Below, piece after piece: positions 45,461 through 60,000 of a stretch of 64,000 bases of DNA. The stretch lies in assembly GCA_963920525.1 (NCBI GenBank), contig OY986437.1, forward strand, positions 198,061,511 to 198,125,510. The letters are read 5' to 3'. The translations under genes were made by a program, and so were the position numbers. Under the pieces are notes generated by a model. The model was given only the letters and a program-made list of their open reading frames with translations. It was not told where the DNA came from and did not search any database. The first letter of the stretch is position 1, and the number at the start of each line of letters is the position of its first letter. This stretch comes from Dichetophora obliterata (Eukaryota; Arthropoda; Insecta; Diptera; Sciomyzidae).

Positions 45461-47792
45461 CGTGTGTATATAATCCTCACCGTTCTGTTAGTCTTGAATC
45501 ATACTTCAATGATTTATCTACTAAAATTGTTGATTATGATTTTTTTTTTGTTTGTGGCGATTTTAATGTAAATCTGCTATGTAATGACTCTGCTTCTGAA
45601 AGTTTTCATCACCTATCATCCTTGTGTGGCTTAGATATTGTAAATGATTGCATTCCAACTCGATATATGCATAACTGTGAACCTAGTTTACTTGATGTTT
45701 GTTTAGTGTCTGATATCTCTTTGCTCCTAAAATTCGATCAAATAACTTTTATGTCAGATCATGATTTACTCTTCAGTTCCCTAGACGTTAACTTTGGTAG
45801 AAATACTCCTGTTAGTTTTTCATATTATGACTTTAAGTCAATTAACCTTACTGCCTTAGTTGAAGACCTATATAGTGTTAGATGGAATGACTGTTGGTTT
45901 CATGATTCGGTTGATGTTAAACTAAAAATTTTCATGGACAAGTTATATTGGTTGTTTGCTCGTCATGTCCCATTGCGTACTATATTAGTTTCGAATAGTT
46001 CTCAATAACTCTGATGACTTGGTTCACGAATCGTATACAAGCTGCAATTAGGCTCAGAAATAAACTACACTCGAAATGGAAAGTATGCCCCTCGGCTGAT
46101 AACTGGGATAAATTTAGAAGAGCTCGTAATGCTGCGAATGATCTAACTAAGCTAGCCAAGAAAAAGTTTTTTTACTCTAAGCTCAATCCAAACCTTAGCT
46201 CGAGACAATTATGGCAAAACATAAAAACATTCCGAGTTTTCAGCAAACATTCAACTGAATGCTGCATAAATCCTGATGACTTAAATAATTTTTTTTTGGC
46301 TAGTGGAAACCTTAGTCATTCTGGCAATATCAGCAGTGTTGAGTTGCCTGTCCAGTCTGGTAACTTGCCGTTTGCCGCATTTGAGTTAACTTCTGTGAGT
46401 GAAGATTATGTAGCCAAATGTATAATGATGATTAAGTCCAATGCTGTTGGGGTTGACGGATTACCCATAAGGTTCGTTAGATTAGTTTTACCTTTTATTG
46501 TCTCACCGTTAACTCATATAATGAACCATTGCTTAACTTGCTCCCGCTTTCCTGAATTATGGAAGACTGCCATGGTTTTGCCTGTAGCAAAAACAGGTTC
46601 TGCTTCTGAGCCCAGCGACTACAGACCTATTAGTATTTTACCTGCTTTAGGAAAGGTCCTCGAGCGTATAATGGTCAACCAAATCACTGAACATCTAAAT
46701 ATGAATAAGCTTTTATCCCCTTTGCAGTCTGGCTTCAGAGCTGGACATAGTTGTACCACGGCTATGGTAAAAATTCTTGAAGATATTAGGATTCCTTATG
46801 ACCAAAACTTTTTGACTCTATTATGCCTTGTTGACTTCTCTAAAGCGTTTGATTCCGTCAACCATGTGCTTCTCTGTCATAAGCTAAAAATTTTTTTTAA
46901 GTTTAGCTCAACTGCGGTTAACCTGATATCAAGTTACCTTGATAGAAGAATGCAACAGGTGAAGATAGGTAATACCAGCTCATCTCTCAAAGCGGTTGTA
47001 AGTGGAGTGCCTCAAGGTTCCATTTTAGGTCCACTTCTATTCTCTGCGTTTATAAATGATGTTTTTTCTATTTGTAAGTATTCTACTGTACATGCTTATG
47101 CTGATGATTTGCAACTGCACCTCTCGCGCCCAATCGGGCTTTTAGAAGATTTATCTTACAGACTGAACTTTGATCTTGCGTTGTTAAATAACTGGGCTGT
47201 TGCTAACTCGATCCTTATAAACCAAAAAAAAACTCACGTTTTACCTATTGCGAGGAGTGATTCGTGCTTTGTTGATATCCCTCCGCTTTTTATTGGTGAT
47301 AAGCAGCTTAATTTTGTCCCTAAGGCTAAGAACCTTGGATTTATTATTAACTCTAAACTTACCTGTACAGACCATATTAGTTCCACAATAGGTAAAATAT
47401 ATGGGACTTTACGCCATTTACGAATTTCTCAGAACTTTACGCCTACTGAAACTCGTCGTAGACTAGTCGTACAATTAATTTTAGAACAAAGAAGTAAAGA
47501 AATTCTTGGGTGTGGTTTACTTAATTATTTAAACATGCGGAACATAATATTTCTGCACTCGCTTTTGCATACTCAAATGCCTGAATATCTGTTTGTAAAA
47601 CTTCATTTTCTGCAGTCACAACGGTCAATTGGGTTTATTGTTCCTAGGTTTAACTATCTAAATAGCAGCAGGTTTTTCTTCATCAGCACCATTAGACTGT
47701 GGAACTCAATACCTAACTCTCTAAAGCTAATAACTTCACGGGCCAACTTTAAGCATGAAATATTTAAATACTATAGCACTTTAAATCAATAA
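45461..47792 (+). pseudogene. Copy B ORF2: partial endonuclease plus near-complete RT
   Basis: The endonuclease C-terminal half has CGDFNVN, SLLDVCLVSDIS and MSDHDLLFSSL. A frameshift near 46008 leads into an open frame of 592 codons (46014-47792). This holds the whole RT: SDYRPISILPALGKVLERI, QSGFRAGHSC, LVDFSKAFDSVNH (motif A), SGVPQGSILGPLLFS (motif B) and HAYADDLQL (motif C, YADD at 47097-47108). Motifs D and E follow (NNWAVANSI, PKAKNLGF). After LVVQLIL the frame jumps to EILGCGLLNYLN. Compared with copy C, about 55 residues of the C-terminal domain are missing in frame. The catalytic residues are present, but the truncation and the deletion make it non-autonomous. Confidence 0.88.
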
Positions 47793-48600
47793 TTCTATAC
47801 TCTCCTATATTCCTATATTTCATTACCTTACCTTTTTCTGTTCTTTTACTTTAGTCAGCTTAACAATGTTAGTGCTATAAGTTAATATATTTATAAGTTT
47901 TAGAAAATTGTTGCTTAGAAATATGTACCTATAATATATACTTTTTCAGTTTAACTTATTTTATTATAATTAATAGTTAAACTGATTTTTGATTTTAATT
48001 TTAAATTTAATTTTCATTTTGGTTTTAATTTTTTCGAAATTTGCACTTAATCTTATATTATATAGTTTTTAAAGTTTAACTTCTTGTGTCAAAATTAATA
48101 TCTAAACTGGTGTTTAATTTTAATCTTAAATTTAATTCTCATTGCCGCAGGGCATTCCCTTATGGAGTGTCGGGTATGACGATCCCGCGGTTCCTGAGTC
48201 ACTGCTCTTAGTTTTAATTATATTTATGTACTTTTATATCAGTCTGAATCATCCTTATTTTGTAAAATTTTGCGAAAATGTAATTGCTATGGTTTAGTAA
48301 TAATAATAAATAATAATACCTAATCATAAAAATCCATTATCAAAAATAATTTACAATGTTATCTTCTTATAGTCGTTTAAGCTAAGCTATTAGCCTTGAA
48401 TTTCAAATGAACATGTCCTTATTCTTTCATAATCATTTTAATTTTCATTTAAATTTTTATTTTTATGTTAGTTTAATTTTACTATTTACACATATCTTAT
48501 TTGTGCAACCTTGATAATACACTATTTGTAGTACTAAAAAAGACTAAGTCTTATTGTACACCTCAGTTTTAATATAAATAAATAAATAAAAAATAAATAA
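45461..48600 (+). mobile_element. Non-LTR retrotransposon copy B, inside copy A
   Basis: It is 5' truncated, starting in the endonuclease at SCVYNP. It runs through RT to a 3' UTR of about 800 bp, with a TAAA-repeat tail at 48572-48600. The 3' UTR holds a direct repeat of about 125 bp (TTTAATTTTAAATTTAATT blocks near 47990 and 48110) and a GC-rich stretch (48145-48200, CCGCAGGGC and GATCCCGCGG) that can fold. It is younger than copy A, which it interrupts. Confidence 0.85.
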
Positions 48601-49468
48601 ATATATTAACGACTTACCTAATGTGCTCCAACATTGTCATATACAAATGTATGCAGACGACGTTCAACTGTTCATTAGTTGCTTGCCTAATGATAATGAT
48701 ATAAAATCATGCACTGATAAGCTTAATGAAGATCTCGAGTACGTAAATAATTGGGCGATGGTCAATGGTTTATGCCTTAACCCCACCAAATCGAAATGCT
48801 TGAATGTAAGTAGAGCATCCAGCAACAGGATAAATAGCCCGTACATATGTCTTAACAGCTCTAACATCGAAATTGTGCCCACGGCAAAAAATCTTGGCAT
48901 TCTCTTTAATACTTCATTGACCTGGGCTAATCACATCAACATCTCAATTGGTAAAACTTATGGAATGCTACGTACGCTCTGGACGACCCAATATTATACT
49001 CCCTGGGAAATTAGAATGCTTTTAGCCAAAACATATCTTGTCCCGACACTTTTATATAGCTGTGAAATCTTTGCAAACTGTGACGCTATGAACAGGCATA
49101 AACTAAAGGTTGTTTACAATAATATTGCACGTTACGTTTTTGGTCTTAAGCGATTCGATCATATCTCTCAGTTTGCAAAACAAATTTTTGGAATGACTTT
49201 CGATAACCTTCTTAACTTAAGAGCTCTAACCATGTTACATAAAATTATATATATTTCTGAGCCTAAATATCTCTTTGAAAAACTAAAATTCATGCAATCT
49301 AACCGCGGAAAAAATCTTAGTTTGCCTAAACATAAGTATTTTTCGTCCAAACGACAATTTTTTGTTTACACACCTAGTCTTTGGAATTCACTGCCTCATA
49401 ACATCCAAACTACTTCCAACGCAACGCAGTTCAAAAACAAACTAATAAATCATTTTTCATCCATTTAG
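48601..49468 (+). pseudogene. Copy A ORF2, second half of RT and C-terminal domain
   Basis: This continues copy A after the copy B insertion. It begins INDLPNVLQHCHIQMYADD, with the catalytic YADD near 48647-48661, and stays open for 281 codons. NNWAMVNGLCLNPTKSKCL and PTAKNLGILFN are the thumb motifs. The C-terminal domain includes ARYVFGLKRFDHIS, LHKIIYISEPKYLFEKL and PSLWNSLP. It ends at a TAG (49466-49468). This half is remarkably intact compared with the 5' half, but it is cut off from its start by 3.1 kb of copy B. Confidence 0.88.
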
Positions 49469-49828
49469 TTTTACAATTTATTTTTCCAATATTGTTCAAT
49501 GATGCACAAATGAATTAATTTTTAATGATAAAATTATGTTCTTCAAAATACACTGCTAAAATATTGTTTAAATTTTGTTTATCTAATATTTTTCTTTATC
49601 TATTATATTTCTTTATAAACTTTATAATAAATAATAATATGCAAACTGTTTGCCACTCTTAATAATGTTAGCGCTAGTTATAAGTGAACTCTTGTTAGCG
49701 CAGGAATCAAATAAATAAATAAATAAAAAATAAATAAATAAATAACCATCCATTACATCCAGTCACTACATTAGGGTGCATCGTTTTTTTTTAAATTCAC
49801 TTCTAATAGCATTTTTCTCGTGCTTTAA
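49469..49828. other. Copy A 3' UTR, tail and short spacer
   Basis: The AT-rich 3' UTR ends in AAATAAATAAATAAAAAATA at about 49710-49746. Then comes unique sequence until a Helitron-like start at 49829. Confidence 0.65.
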
Positions 49829-50518
49829 TCTATAGTAATAAAACTTATTTCCTGTTTGTTTGTTTGTTTGGCCTTTATACGAATCTAACCGGCTCAACGG
49901 ATTTCACTCAAACTAGATATGTATATTAAGTGCATCCCAACTTAAAATGTTGCATACTTAGTTTTTCCAGCCCCCCTCTGAAATTTTTCAACTAACGGTA
50001 ATTTTGTTATTATTATACTTTTTACCATAGTAGTTTTTTGTGCATTTAATTTTAAAAAATTTCTGTTATTTTGACATCAAAAACATTAACATATAAGGCC
50101 TGTTTCCAGCTCAAAAGTAAAGCATATTTTTCATATAAAAATATGAAAAGTAATCAAAAAGAAATTTTCTGTTTTCAAAATTTTTTACAAGTGAATTCAG
50201 CTCTTAAGAAAAATTTTTTATTGTAATACTTTTTTCCAATGAATATCAGGAACGGAAACACTGTGAATGAAAAGAAATATATGCTCGAGACAATGTTTCT
50301 TTAAGTAAAGTTGTGAGATATATCTTTACAGATATATTTATTTTAGCTATAGTTTGGTGATTGCTTAAGAAAATTATGATGTGAGTGCATTTAAGGTAGA
50401 AGTAACGCAGAGTTTATGCAATCCATGCAAAAGAAAAGATTTAGCAAACTCAAATCCTATGCTCGTGTAGGAATAGGGAAAACAATAACAAATACAGAAA
50501 ATATTGATGACAGAAATA
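49829..50518. mobile_element. Helitron-like 5' end and adjacent sequence
   Basis: TCTATAGTAATAAAACTT follows an A (49828), and CTAACCGGCTCAACGGATTT lies about 60 bp inside, as in insect Helitrons. No end of its own is adjacent. The nearest Helitron 3' end in the same orientation is at 60400, beyond copy C and the hAT. The rest is AT-rich with no gene. Confidence 0.5.
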
Positions 50519-52711
50519 GATCTCTGTTGATCCTCTGTTTTCTGCTTTAACAAGCAGTATTCTTGATTATGACTTCATAATGTTGTGTGGAGATTTCAAC
50601 ATCAATATTATTTCCAATGAAACTAGTAAGTTTTTACTGTATGATCATTTATCGACAGTAGGGCTATCAGTTGTAAATGATACTGTACCCACGCGGTACT
50701 GCAATAATTTCACTCCTAGTCTACTTGATTATTTTATTGTTTCTGATCTTTCAGTAGTTTCTCTATTCGATCAACTCTATTTTCTATCTGACCACGATTT
50801 AATCTTTTGTTCGTTAAATGTTAGTTTGTCTCGTAATGCAATTTCTAATAATTTTTCTTTCCGTGATTTTAAAAATATTAACTATCAGTCCCTGTTCCTC
50901 GATGTGTCAATGTTATCTTTCAATGAATGTTGGCTTCACCATAATATAAACGATAAGCTTAGGTCTCTTTTAGCACCGATGACATATCTTTTTGACAAAC
51001 ATGTACCGCTACGTACGACAACCGTGAAAAATGACTCTTGTCCCTGGTTCACCCATTACGTGTCTAATAGCATTAAAAAAAAGAAACAAATTACAGAAAA
51101 TATGGAAAATCAGACCATCTCCTGAAAACTGGGAATCTTTTCGCTTGGCTAGAAATGAAGCTGTTCTGTTAGTAAGACAGGCCAAAACACGATTTTTTTC
51201 TGAGAAACTAGATTTATCCCTTAATTCGAAAACGTTGTGGAACAACATAAAAAGACGGATTATGTAATAAAAATCGTAATGAATGCAATGAAGATCCTGA
51301 GATTTTAAATAATTTTTTGTTGACATTTTTTCTACCTCTAATGATACCTCTATGCGTTCCAGTGACAACCTGACTATACCACAGTCTTTTAAGTTTGAAA
51401 TGGTTAGTGAAATTGATGTTGGAAACTGTGTTATGCAGATAAAATCAAATGCAATTGCAGAAGATGGCATTCCCATCAAATTCTTTAAACTTTTACTACC
51501 TCACATAATAACTTCTCTTACGCACATTATAAATCATTGCTTTATAACATCCTCCTTTCCCAACATGTGGAAAATTGCCATCGTTACACCTATAGCTAAA
51601 AAGCAAAATCCATCTGGTGCGAATGATTATAGGCCTATAAGTATACTGTCACCATTGTCAAAGGTATGTGAAAAACTTATGGCTCAACAAATTAGCAAAT
51701 CTTTCTGAGAAAAAACTGCTATCCCGCTATCAGTCTGGTTTTAGGGCAGGGCATGGGTGTTCCTCAGCGGTAGTAAAGGTTCTTGATGATATTCGACCCG
51801 ATTATGATGCCGGCTCTATGACTTTACTCGGCTTACTTGATTTTTCCAAGGCCTTTGATAAAGTCAATCATAGTTATTTGTGTCAAAAGCTTAGGTATCT
51901 TTTTGGGTTCTGTGATAGTGCTGTTAATCTAATGTCTAGTTATTTGTGTAATAGAATGCAAAGAGTTAAGGTTGGTCAGGTATCCTCGTCATGCAAATTA
52001 GTAGTAAGTGGTGCTCCACAAGGCTCTATACTAGGTCCTCTGTTATTTTCAATTTTTATAAACGACATCTTTATTGTTTGCCGGAATGCATCTGTTCATG
52101 CTTCTGTTCTTCCTATATGTAAAAGTAAAACTTGTGTCGTTGATGTCCCTGATCTGTTTATTGGTAATAGCAAACTGACTGTGGTGTCGAAAGTAGTAAA
52201 CCTAGGTTTCTACATTAATTCTTCTTTGTCTTGTGTAGACCATGTTAATAGTATAGTCCAAAAAGTTTATTATGTCCTACGAAACTTAAGAATGTCTGCT
52301 AGTGTCACTCCTACTGAAATTAAACGTAGATTAGTCATACAGCTAATTTTACCAATCATTTCTTTTTCAGACATAGTTTATAGTAAACTTGGCGCATCTT
52401 CCCAGTTAAAAATTCAAATTGCATTTAATTACGCCACGCGCTATGTGTATGGTCTCCGAAAATACGATCGTTTGTCTCGTTTCCGAAATGCAATACTAGG
52501 ATGCGACATAACTGCTTACCTAAATGCTAGAAACTGTATTTACCTGTACAAACTAATCCATGGGAAAACTCCTTGCTATCTGCATGAATAACTTAAGTTT
52601 TGTATGTCAAGTAGAAGCCATGTTCTGATAGTTCCGAGGCACAACTCATTAAACTCTTCCCACCTGTTTTTCATTAACGCCATTAGGTTGTGGAATGCTT
52701 TGCCAAGATGA
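50519..52711 (+). pseudogene. Copy C ORF2, lacks the YADD catalytic site
   Basis: The order is endonuclease (CGDFNIN, SLLDYFIVSDLS, LSDHDLIFCSL), linker (CPWFTHYV), then RT. RT has NDYRPISILSPLSKVCEKLM, QSGFRAGHGC, LDFSKAFDKVNH and SGAPQGSILGPLLFS. After NASVHA the frame jumps directly to SVLPICKSK, so YADD and about 45 residues around it are deleted in frame (near 52100). The C-terminal domain follows (INSSLSCVDHVNS, RLVIQLILPIISFSD, YVYGLRKYDRLSRF). Frameshifts lie near 51085 and 51700, stops at 51265 and 52589. This copy cannot encode a working RT. Confidence 0.88.
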
Positions 52712-53153
52712 CTTAGGGAGGTCACTGGGAGAGGTCCTTTTAGGCAATCTATCTTTTCATTTTTCTCTACTCAATAGCTTTTCACTTCCTTACTTCTCTA
52801 TGTTATCTATTCTTTATCTATTATTTGTATCAGAAACTTTTTTCAATCTTAACTTAACTTTAATTCTTTTTATTTTTTATATTCTTTAAATAAAAAAATA
52901 GCATAAAGCCAATATTGTTTAAAAATTAAGGTCATTATTTTTGATTCTGTTTTAAACAGTTGTATTATACTTCATTTTTAGTTTTTAACTTTAACTTTCA
53001 TTTCAAATTTTTAATATAAAATTATTCATTTTCATTTTCATTTTAATTTAAATTTTAATATTAATTTTAATTAAATTTAATGTAAACTAATTATATTTAT
53101 GCATTTATGTTGTACTACAAAAGAGCATAGCTCTTATTGCACTTATGATTACT

Positions 53154-55747
<2,594 letters not shown>

Positions 55748-55979
55748 CAGTGGTTCCCAAACTATTTTGGTCGTGGAACCCTAAAATGTTTTGCCAATGA
55801 TTGCGGAACCCTAAATATTAAAAAAAAAAACGAATTTTCAAAATTTAATGATATATTACATTAAACAAGTACTATTTTTATATATCAGATTTAATTGAAT
55901 AAGATAAAACTTAAAAAAGCGAATTCATGGAAATAATTTATAAAAATACAAAACATAAACCAAAATAAATGAAAAATCT

Positions 55980-57938
55980 TTAATGCGAAGAATGCAGCTG
56001 CTTTTTTGATTCTATTATTCTCCTAAAATTGGGCGCTATGTTTGATAATTGAACTCTCATATCAGGTGCAGCATCAAGTTTGTTCCGATATTTGGTTTTT
56101 GTCGCAACATATTTGGAAAACCCAGCTTCACACAAATAAGTGGTTGCAAACGGCAAAAGAATTCGAATAGCCTGTTTTGACAAATTTGGATATTCATCGA
56201 ATACATCATACCAGAATATTGTTACTGAAACGGTTGCGAATTTGGCTTTTAATTGTGTATCCGAACTCAATTCAATCAAACTTTCATAATCCATGGAATG
56301 AAGTTCTTTTGGTTTTTCTTTTATTTTGAAAGGATTTTGTAACCAGTAATTATCTTGATTCTGTAGGCTTGGAAAATAATCACTGAGTGATTGCTGTAAA
56401 CTGGACAGATGTGTTTTTATACCATCACGAATTTCCATGTCTAAATCGACTTCAGATTCTTCAAGAAAATCATTAAGAGTCTGGAAACACTCGAAGTTAT
56501 TTTTCTCCACAGCTGATATCCAATATTGTATTTTTCTTGAAAAGGCAACCAATTTATCTTTTGCTTGTAATATGTTGACTTGTTTTCCTTGCAGAGCCAA
56601 ACATACTTCGTTCAATTTTCCAAATATATCAGCAAGGTATGCAAGTGTAGATAGCCATGTCATGTTATTTAATCTGTCTGATAATTCGAATTTATGACCA
56701 ATAAAATATGCTAACAGTTCCTTTCGCAATTCAAATATTCGCACAAGAATTTTACCACGTGATAGCCATCTAACTTCCGTATGAAGAAGTAAAGTGGTGT
56801 GAAGGCTTCCCATATCTTCGCACATGGCTGTGAAAATACGTGATTGCAATGGTTTACTTTTAATAAAATTTATAATCTTCACTGCTTCGTCTAGAACAGA
56901 TTTAAATGTCACTGAAATCCTTTTTGTTACTAATGCATATCTGTGAAGAATGCAATGAGTACTGTTACAGTTTTTTGCAACATTTTTAATCCGTGCTACA
57001 ACACCACTCACTTTCCCTGTCATTGCTTTTGCTCCATCGCTGCAAACTTCAATACATTTTCCCCAGTTTATTTCATGCGTTGTCATAAAATTATCAATGC
57101 AGTTGAATATCTTCTCCCCCGTGGCGTTTATTTTCACATCTTCACATAAAAGCAAATCTTCTTCAATTTTTTTATTAAAATCATACCGAACAAAAATAAG
57201 CAAAATTGCTAACCCAGAAACGTCTGTGGACTCATCTAGTTGTAATACATAAGCGTTACACGCCTGCAACCGTGAAATAAGTTCTATTTTAATGTCATCG
57301 GCAATATCGTTAATACGCCTCTTAACAGTATTGTTAGAAAGAGACACGCTGTCAACTTTTTTACTATACTCTTCGCCCAATACGCACGAAACGATATCTT
57401 GAACACAGGGTTTAATAAGTGATTCACCAATAACATGTGCCTCGCCTGCAAGAGCAATTCGGTAAGATACTTTATAAGACGCTTCCGTAATCTTTTGATT
57501 ATCTGTTTTGAATTTTTGTACCATAAAACTCTTGCAATTATTATGGCTTTCAAGTTTTCTTTCAAAAAAAGAAATATCTTTGCCTTTATCTGTTGGGTGA
57601 TTTGTTTCCAAATGTCTCTGTAGTTTTGCTGGTGCTAAGGAGCTATTTGCCAATATTTTGTTGCAAAGTAAACAAACCGCATCTGGAGCCTCCTCGTCAC
57701 CAGTACTAGTAAATCCAAACGACAGGTAACTAGAATCATATTTACGTCTTTTTGTTGATACCACCTGTTTAAAATTGGAAGATGGCAGAGTTGGAAGATA
57801 AGGCTGTAGCTGTACGGAACTGGAAGTTGATGGCATTGCGGGTTCCAGAATGCCTGTATCTGTAGATTCTGAGATTTCTGCACTACTACTAACAACGTCA
57901 TTTTTCTTTAACGACCCATATTTTAACCATCGATCCAT
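55980..57938 (-). CDS. hAT (Buster/ZBED5-like) transposase, 652 aa, intact
   Basis: The frame is open for 652 codons with no break. A BED-type zinc finger is present: C89, C92, H109 and H114. The RNase H-like core has LQLDESTD (D235, probable first catalytic aspartate) and CSDGAKAMTG (D301, second). It continues with STHCILHRYALV (C329, H332) and HTEVRWLSRGK (W391), marks of the ZBED5/FAM200-like branch. The C-terminal dimerisation region has LPFATTYLCEAGFS, where E604 is the probable third catalytic residue, then KTKYRNKL. The start at 57938 is the first ATG and leaves an N-terminal Ser-rich linker before the finger. Length matches the family. It sits within perfect TIRs and duplications, so it is a transposon gene, not a domesticated one. 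Activity is inference. Confidence 0.93.
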   Translation of the reverse strand: MDRWLKYGSLKKNDVVSSSAEISESTDTGILEPAMPSTSSSVQLQPYLPTLPSSNFKQVVSTKRRKYDSSYLSFGFTSTGDEEAPDAVCLLCNKILANSSLAPAKLQRHLETNHPTDKGKDISFFERKLESHNNCKSFMVQKFKTDNQKITEASYKVSYRIALAGEAHVIGESLIKPCVQDIVSCVLGEEYSKKVDSVSLSNNTVKRRINDIADDIKIELISRLQACNAYVLQLDESTDVSGLAILLIFVRYDFNKKIEEDLLLCEDVKINATGEKIFNCIDNFMTTHEINWGKCIEVCSDGAKAMTGKVSGVVARIKNVAKNCNSTHCILHRYALVTKRISVTFKSVLDEAVKIINFIKSKPLQSRIFTAMCEDMGSLHTTLLLHTEVRWLSRGKILVRIFELRKELLAYFIGHKFELSDRLNNMTWLSTLAYLADIFGKLNEVCLALQGKQVNILQAKDKLVAFSRKIQYWISAVEKNNFECFQTLNDFLEESEVDLDMEIRDGIKTHLSSLQQSLSDYFPSLQNQDNYWLQNPFKIKEKPKELHSMDYESLIELSSDTQLKAKFATVSVTIFWYDVFDEYPNLSKQAIRILLPFATTYLCEAGFSKYVATKTKYRNKLDAAPDMRVQLSNIAPNFRRIIESKKQLHSSH

Positions 57939-58247
57939 TATAAGGGCAATTCTTGTTTATAGAAACAAAAATGGTAAATATATTACATACTATAATAAAT
58001 AAATTATAAAAACTATTTATAGTCCTACCTGATTTATAAAAGTACAAGAGGAATAAAAAAAATTACTTTTGTTTACTTAAAAAAATTCACTTAAAAAGTA
58101 ACAGCCTTACGATCAGACTACGAAAATTAACTGATTTCTACAGAACCGTTCGCTGACTGGGTGTTACCAATTAAATATTTTTTAAATCAGCGTGTGCCGT
58201 TTCCTATGCACACTAGATTAGTTTTTAAAAATGAAAATCGGGTTAAG

Positions 58248-58400
58248 CGGTATCTACACGATACAACGGCTGTTCCAACGGTTGGTACAATCTTGCGACG
58301 ATTGTATTGTGTGAACGCTGTGTCGAATGGAAGAAATCGCCAATTTACGGTCGTACGTACAACACAGATTGGTACAGCCGTTGAATCGTGTAGATACCGC
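58248..58400. mobile_element. TTAA-flanked MITE, 153 bp, nested in the hAT
   Basis: The arms GCGGTATCTACACGATACAA and GCGGTATCTACACGATTCAA (read inward) continue CGGCTGT. TTAA lies directly outside each end (58244-58247, 58401-58404). TTAA specificity suggests piggyBac mobilisation, though the ends lack the CCC start. It lies between the transposase start codon and the hAT right end, i.e. in its 5' leader or promoter. Confidence 0.85.
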
Positions 58401-59091
58401 TTAAGAGTCACGAGTCAAACGGAAATATTTTCTATATGCTCTAAAAATGTAAGTCCCCAAGTATCATAGAATTTAAAATAGGGTAAATGCTCCCGATTGG
58501 CGACTGAAAGTAGAAAAGTCATTTATATGGAAAAATGTGCTCATTTTTTAAAAAATCTTCATAATTTTTTTTAAGTAAAAATTTTTATAAAACTGGTAAG
58601 CAATTCTTTTGTTATTTAATTGTTTGTTTAGTTTGTTATGCTTTGCATGGTGTCCTATAAAGTGCGTACACTTATCAATTTCTCCAAACCCAACTAAAAA
58701 ATCATATAAGAGGTGAGATGTCCACTTGTCTGGCAACTATCTGCAGACTGCCATGTGGGTATGACGTGTTATGGGAGTGCGCACACTAGTCGATCAAATA
58801 GTTTGCCAAACGTGAGCCATGATAATTTGCAAACAATATCGAACATAAACTCGCTTACTCAGCGAGAGTGAAACATTATTGTTTAGGTTTGTTTATTGTG
58901 TTTTTTGTTTATGCTTGTGTTTTCAGTCGCCATTTTTAAAAATTTTAAATTACATTTGGTGGTCGAATGTAAACTTTCCGAAAAAATGCTTGTTTTTTTA
59001 ATAAAATAAAATTTGTCACGCGGAACCCCTAAATTATTTCGTGGAACCCCAGGGTTCCGCGGAACACACTTTGGGAAACACTGGTCTAGAG

Positions 59092-60000
59092 TAATTAAGA
59101 ACATTTTGGTTTATATAAAATCTTCCTTATAGTAATCTACTTAGCTTTGTTTCCTCCCCACCCCCCGCCCCACTCATGTTAAATTTGTTTTATTGTGATG
59201 GCTCTATTTTTTCTCACTATTGTGTCACCGTTGTCACTCAGTTCTTTATCAATGGTACTTTTAATGCTTTATTTATATCACCATTTCATCGAAAAGATGA
59301 CTGTGAATAAGAATGCTGTAAAAGTTAATATTTTCATGTAATCAGTTTCAGCTATATGGCGATATAATAAAACTATGCACATCTGGTTAGCACAATTATT
59401 TCATATGTTTTGATCTGTGCTTTAAATTGACAGATAGATGGCGCCGCATTTGCAAGTACTATGGGTACAAACTATATACCTTGCGGTGAATAGCCGAATG
59501 ATGTCTACCACAAGTTTCTTCAAATTTAACCCCACACGTTTGGGATAACAGACAGGAAGCGCTTTTTTCTGCTAACAGAAGAATATCTGATGTTCTTATG
59601 TAGCTAGCAGATAAGTTTTGCGAAATTTTTTGAGAATATGCTATTGCTACCAAACTTTTAAAATGTCAAATAATGCAGTACTGCCAGTTTTTTCAGTCGC
59701 AGCGACATCTAGACGTCAATAACGGCTACGTGTTGTCTACTTCTACAGTTGCGCTTTCAACACTAAAAAACATAGAATGGGATCAATTTAAATGTCTAGC
59801 TCACTTGCTGGATTATTTGTTGTTTTTGCTTTGCTTGCAAATGCAATGATATGATCCTGATCTCCCATGAAAAAAAAACGCTAATATAAATTTTAGTACA
59901 ATCATTTTTAGTACAACGTAATTTCATAAAACATTGATAGCTAATAATGAAAAAAAAATATATGACAATCAAAGTTTTTACTTTTAATGCCAATATCTCC
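59092..60000. other. Spacer right of the hAT
   Basis: No gene seen. The right copy of the direct repeat (59917-60052) begins here. Confidence 0.5.

Larger units (their letters stand above)
43585..49746 (+). mobile_element. Non-LTR retrotransposon copy A, interrupted by copy B
   Basis: Copy A starts inside its endonuclease domain (5' truncated) at about 43585 and ends in an AAATAAATAAAT tail at about 49746. Copy B (45461-48600) splits it. The left part ends at 45460 with ...CAATATATAT and the right part resumes at 48601 with ATATATTAACGAC, which together restore the RT frame and show a target duplication of about 6 bp. It is an APE-type element of the Jockey/CR1-like group; I cannot settle the clade by eye. 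Confidence 0.85.
55748..59083 (-). mobile_element. hAT element of Buster type, 3336 bp, structurally complete
   Basis: The ends are CAGTGGTTCCCAAACT and CAGTGTTTCCCAAAGT read inward. An identical 8 bp duplication, GTCTAGAG, flanks it (55740-55747, 59084-59091). Its central TA fits the nnnTAnnn preference of the Buster branch of hAT. GGAACCC motifs recur just inside both ends and may be transposase-binding sites. A complete transposase frame lies inside. A 153 bp MITE has inserted into the 5' noncoding part. Confidence 0.93.

Noticed and set aside
55980..57938. Domesticated host ZBED gene
   Set aside because: The frame is enclosed by intact hAT termini and exact target duplications, so it is a transposon copy.
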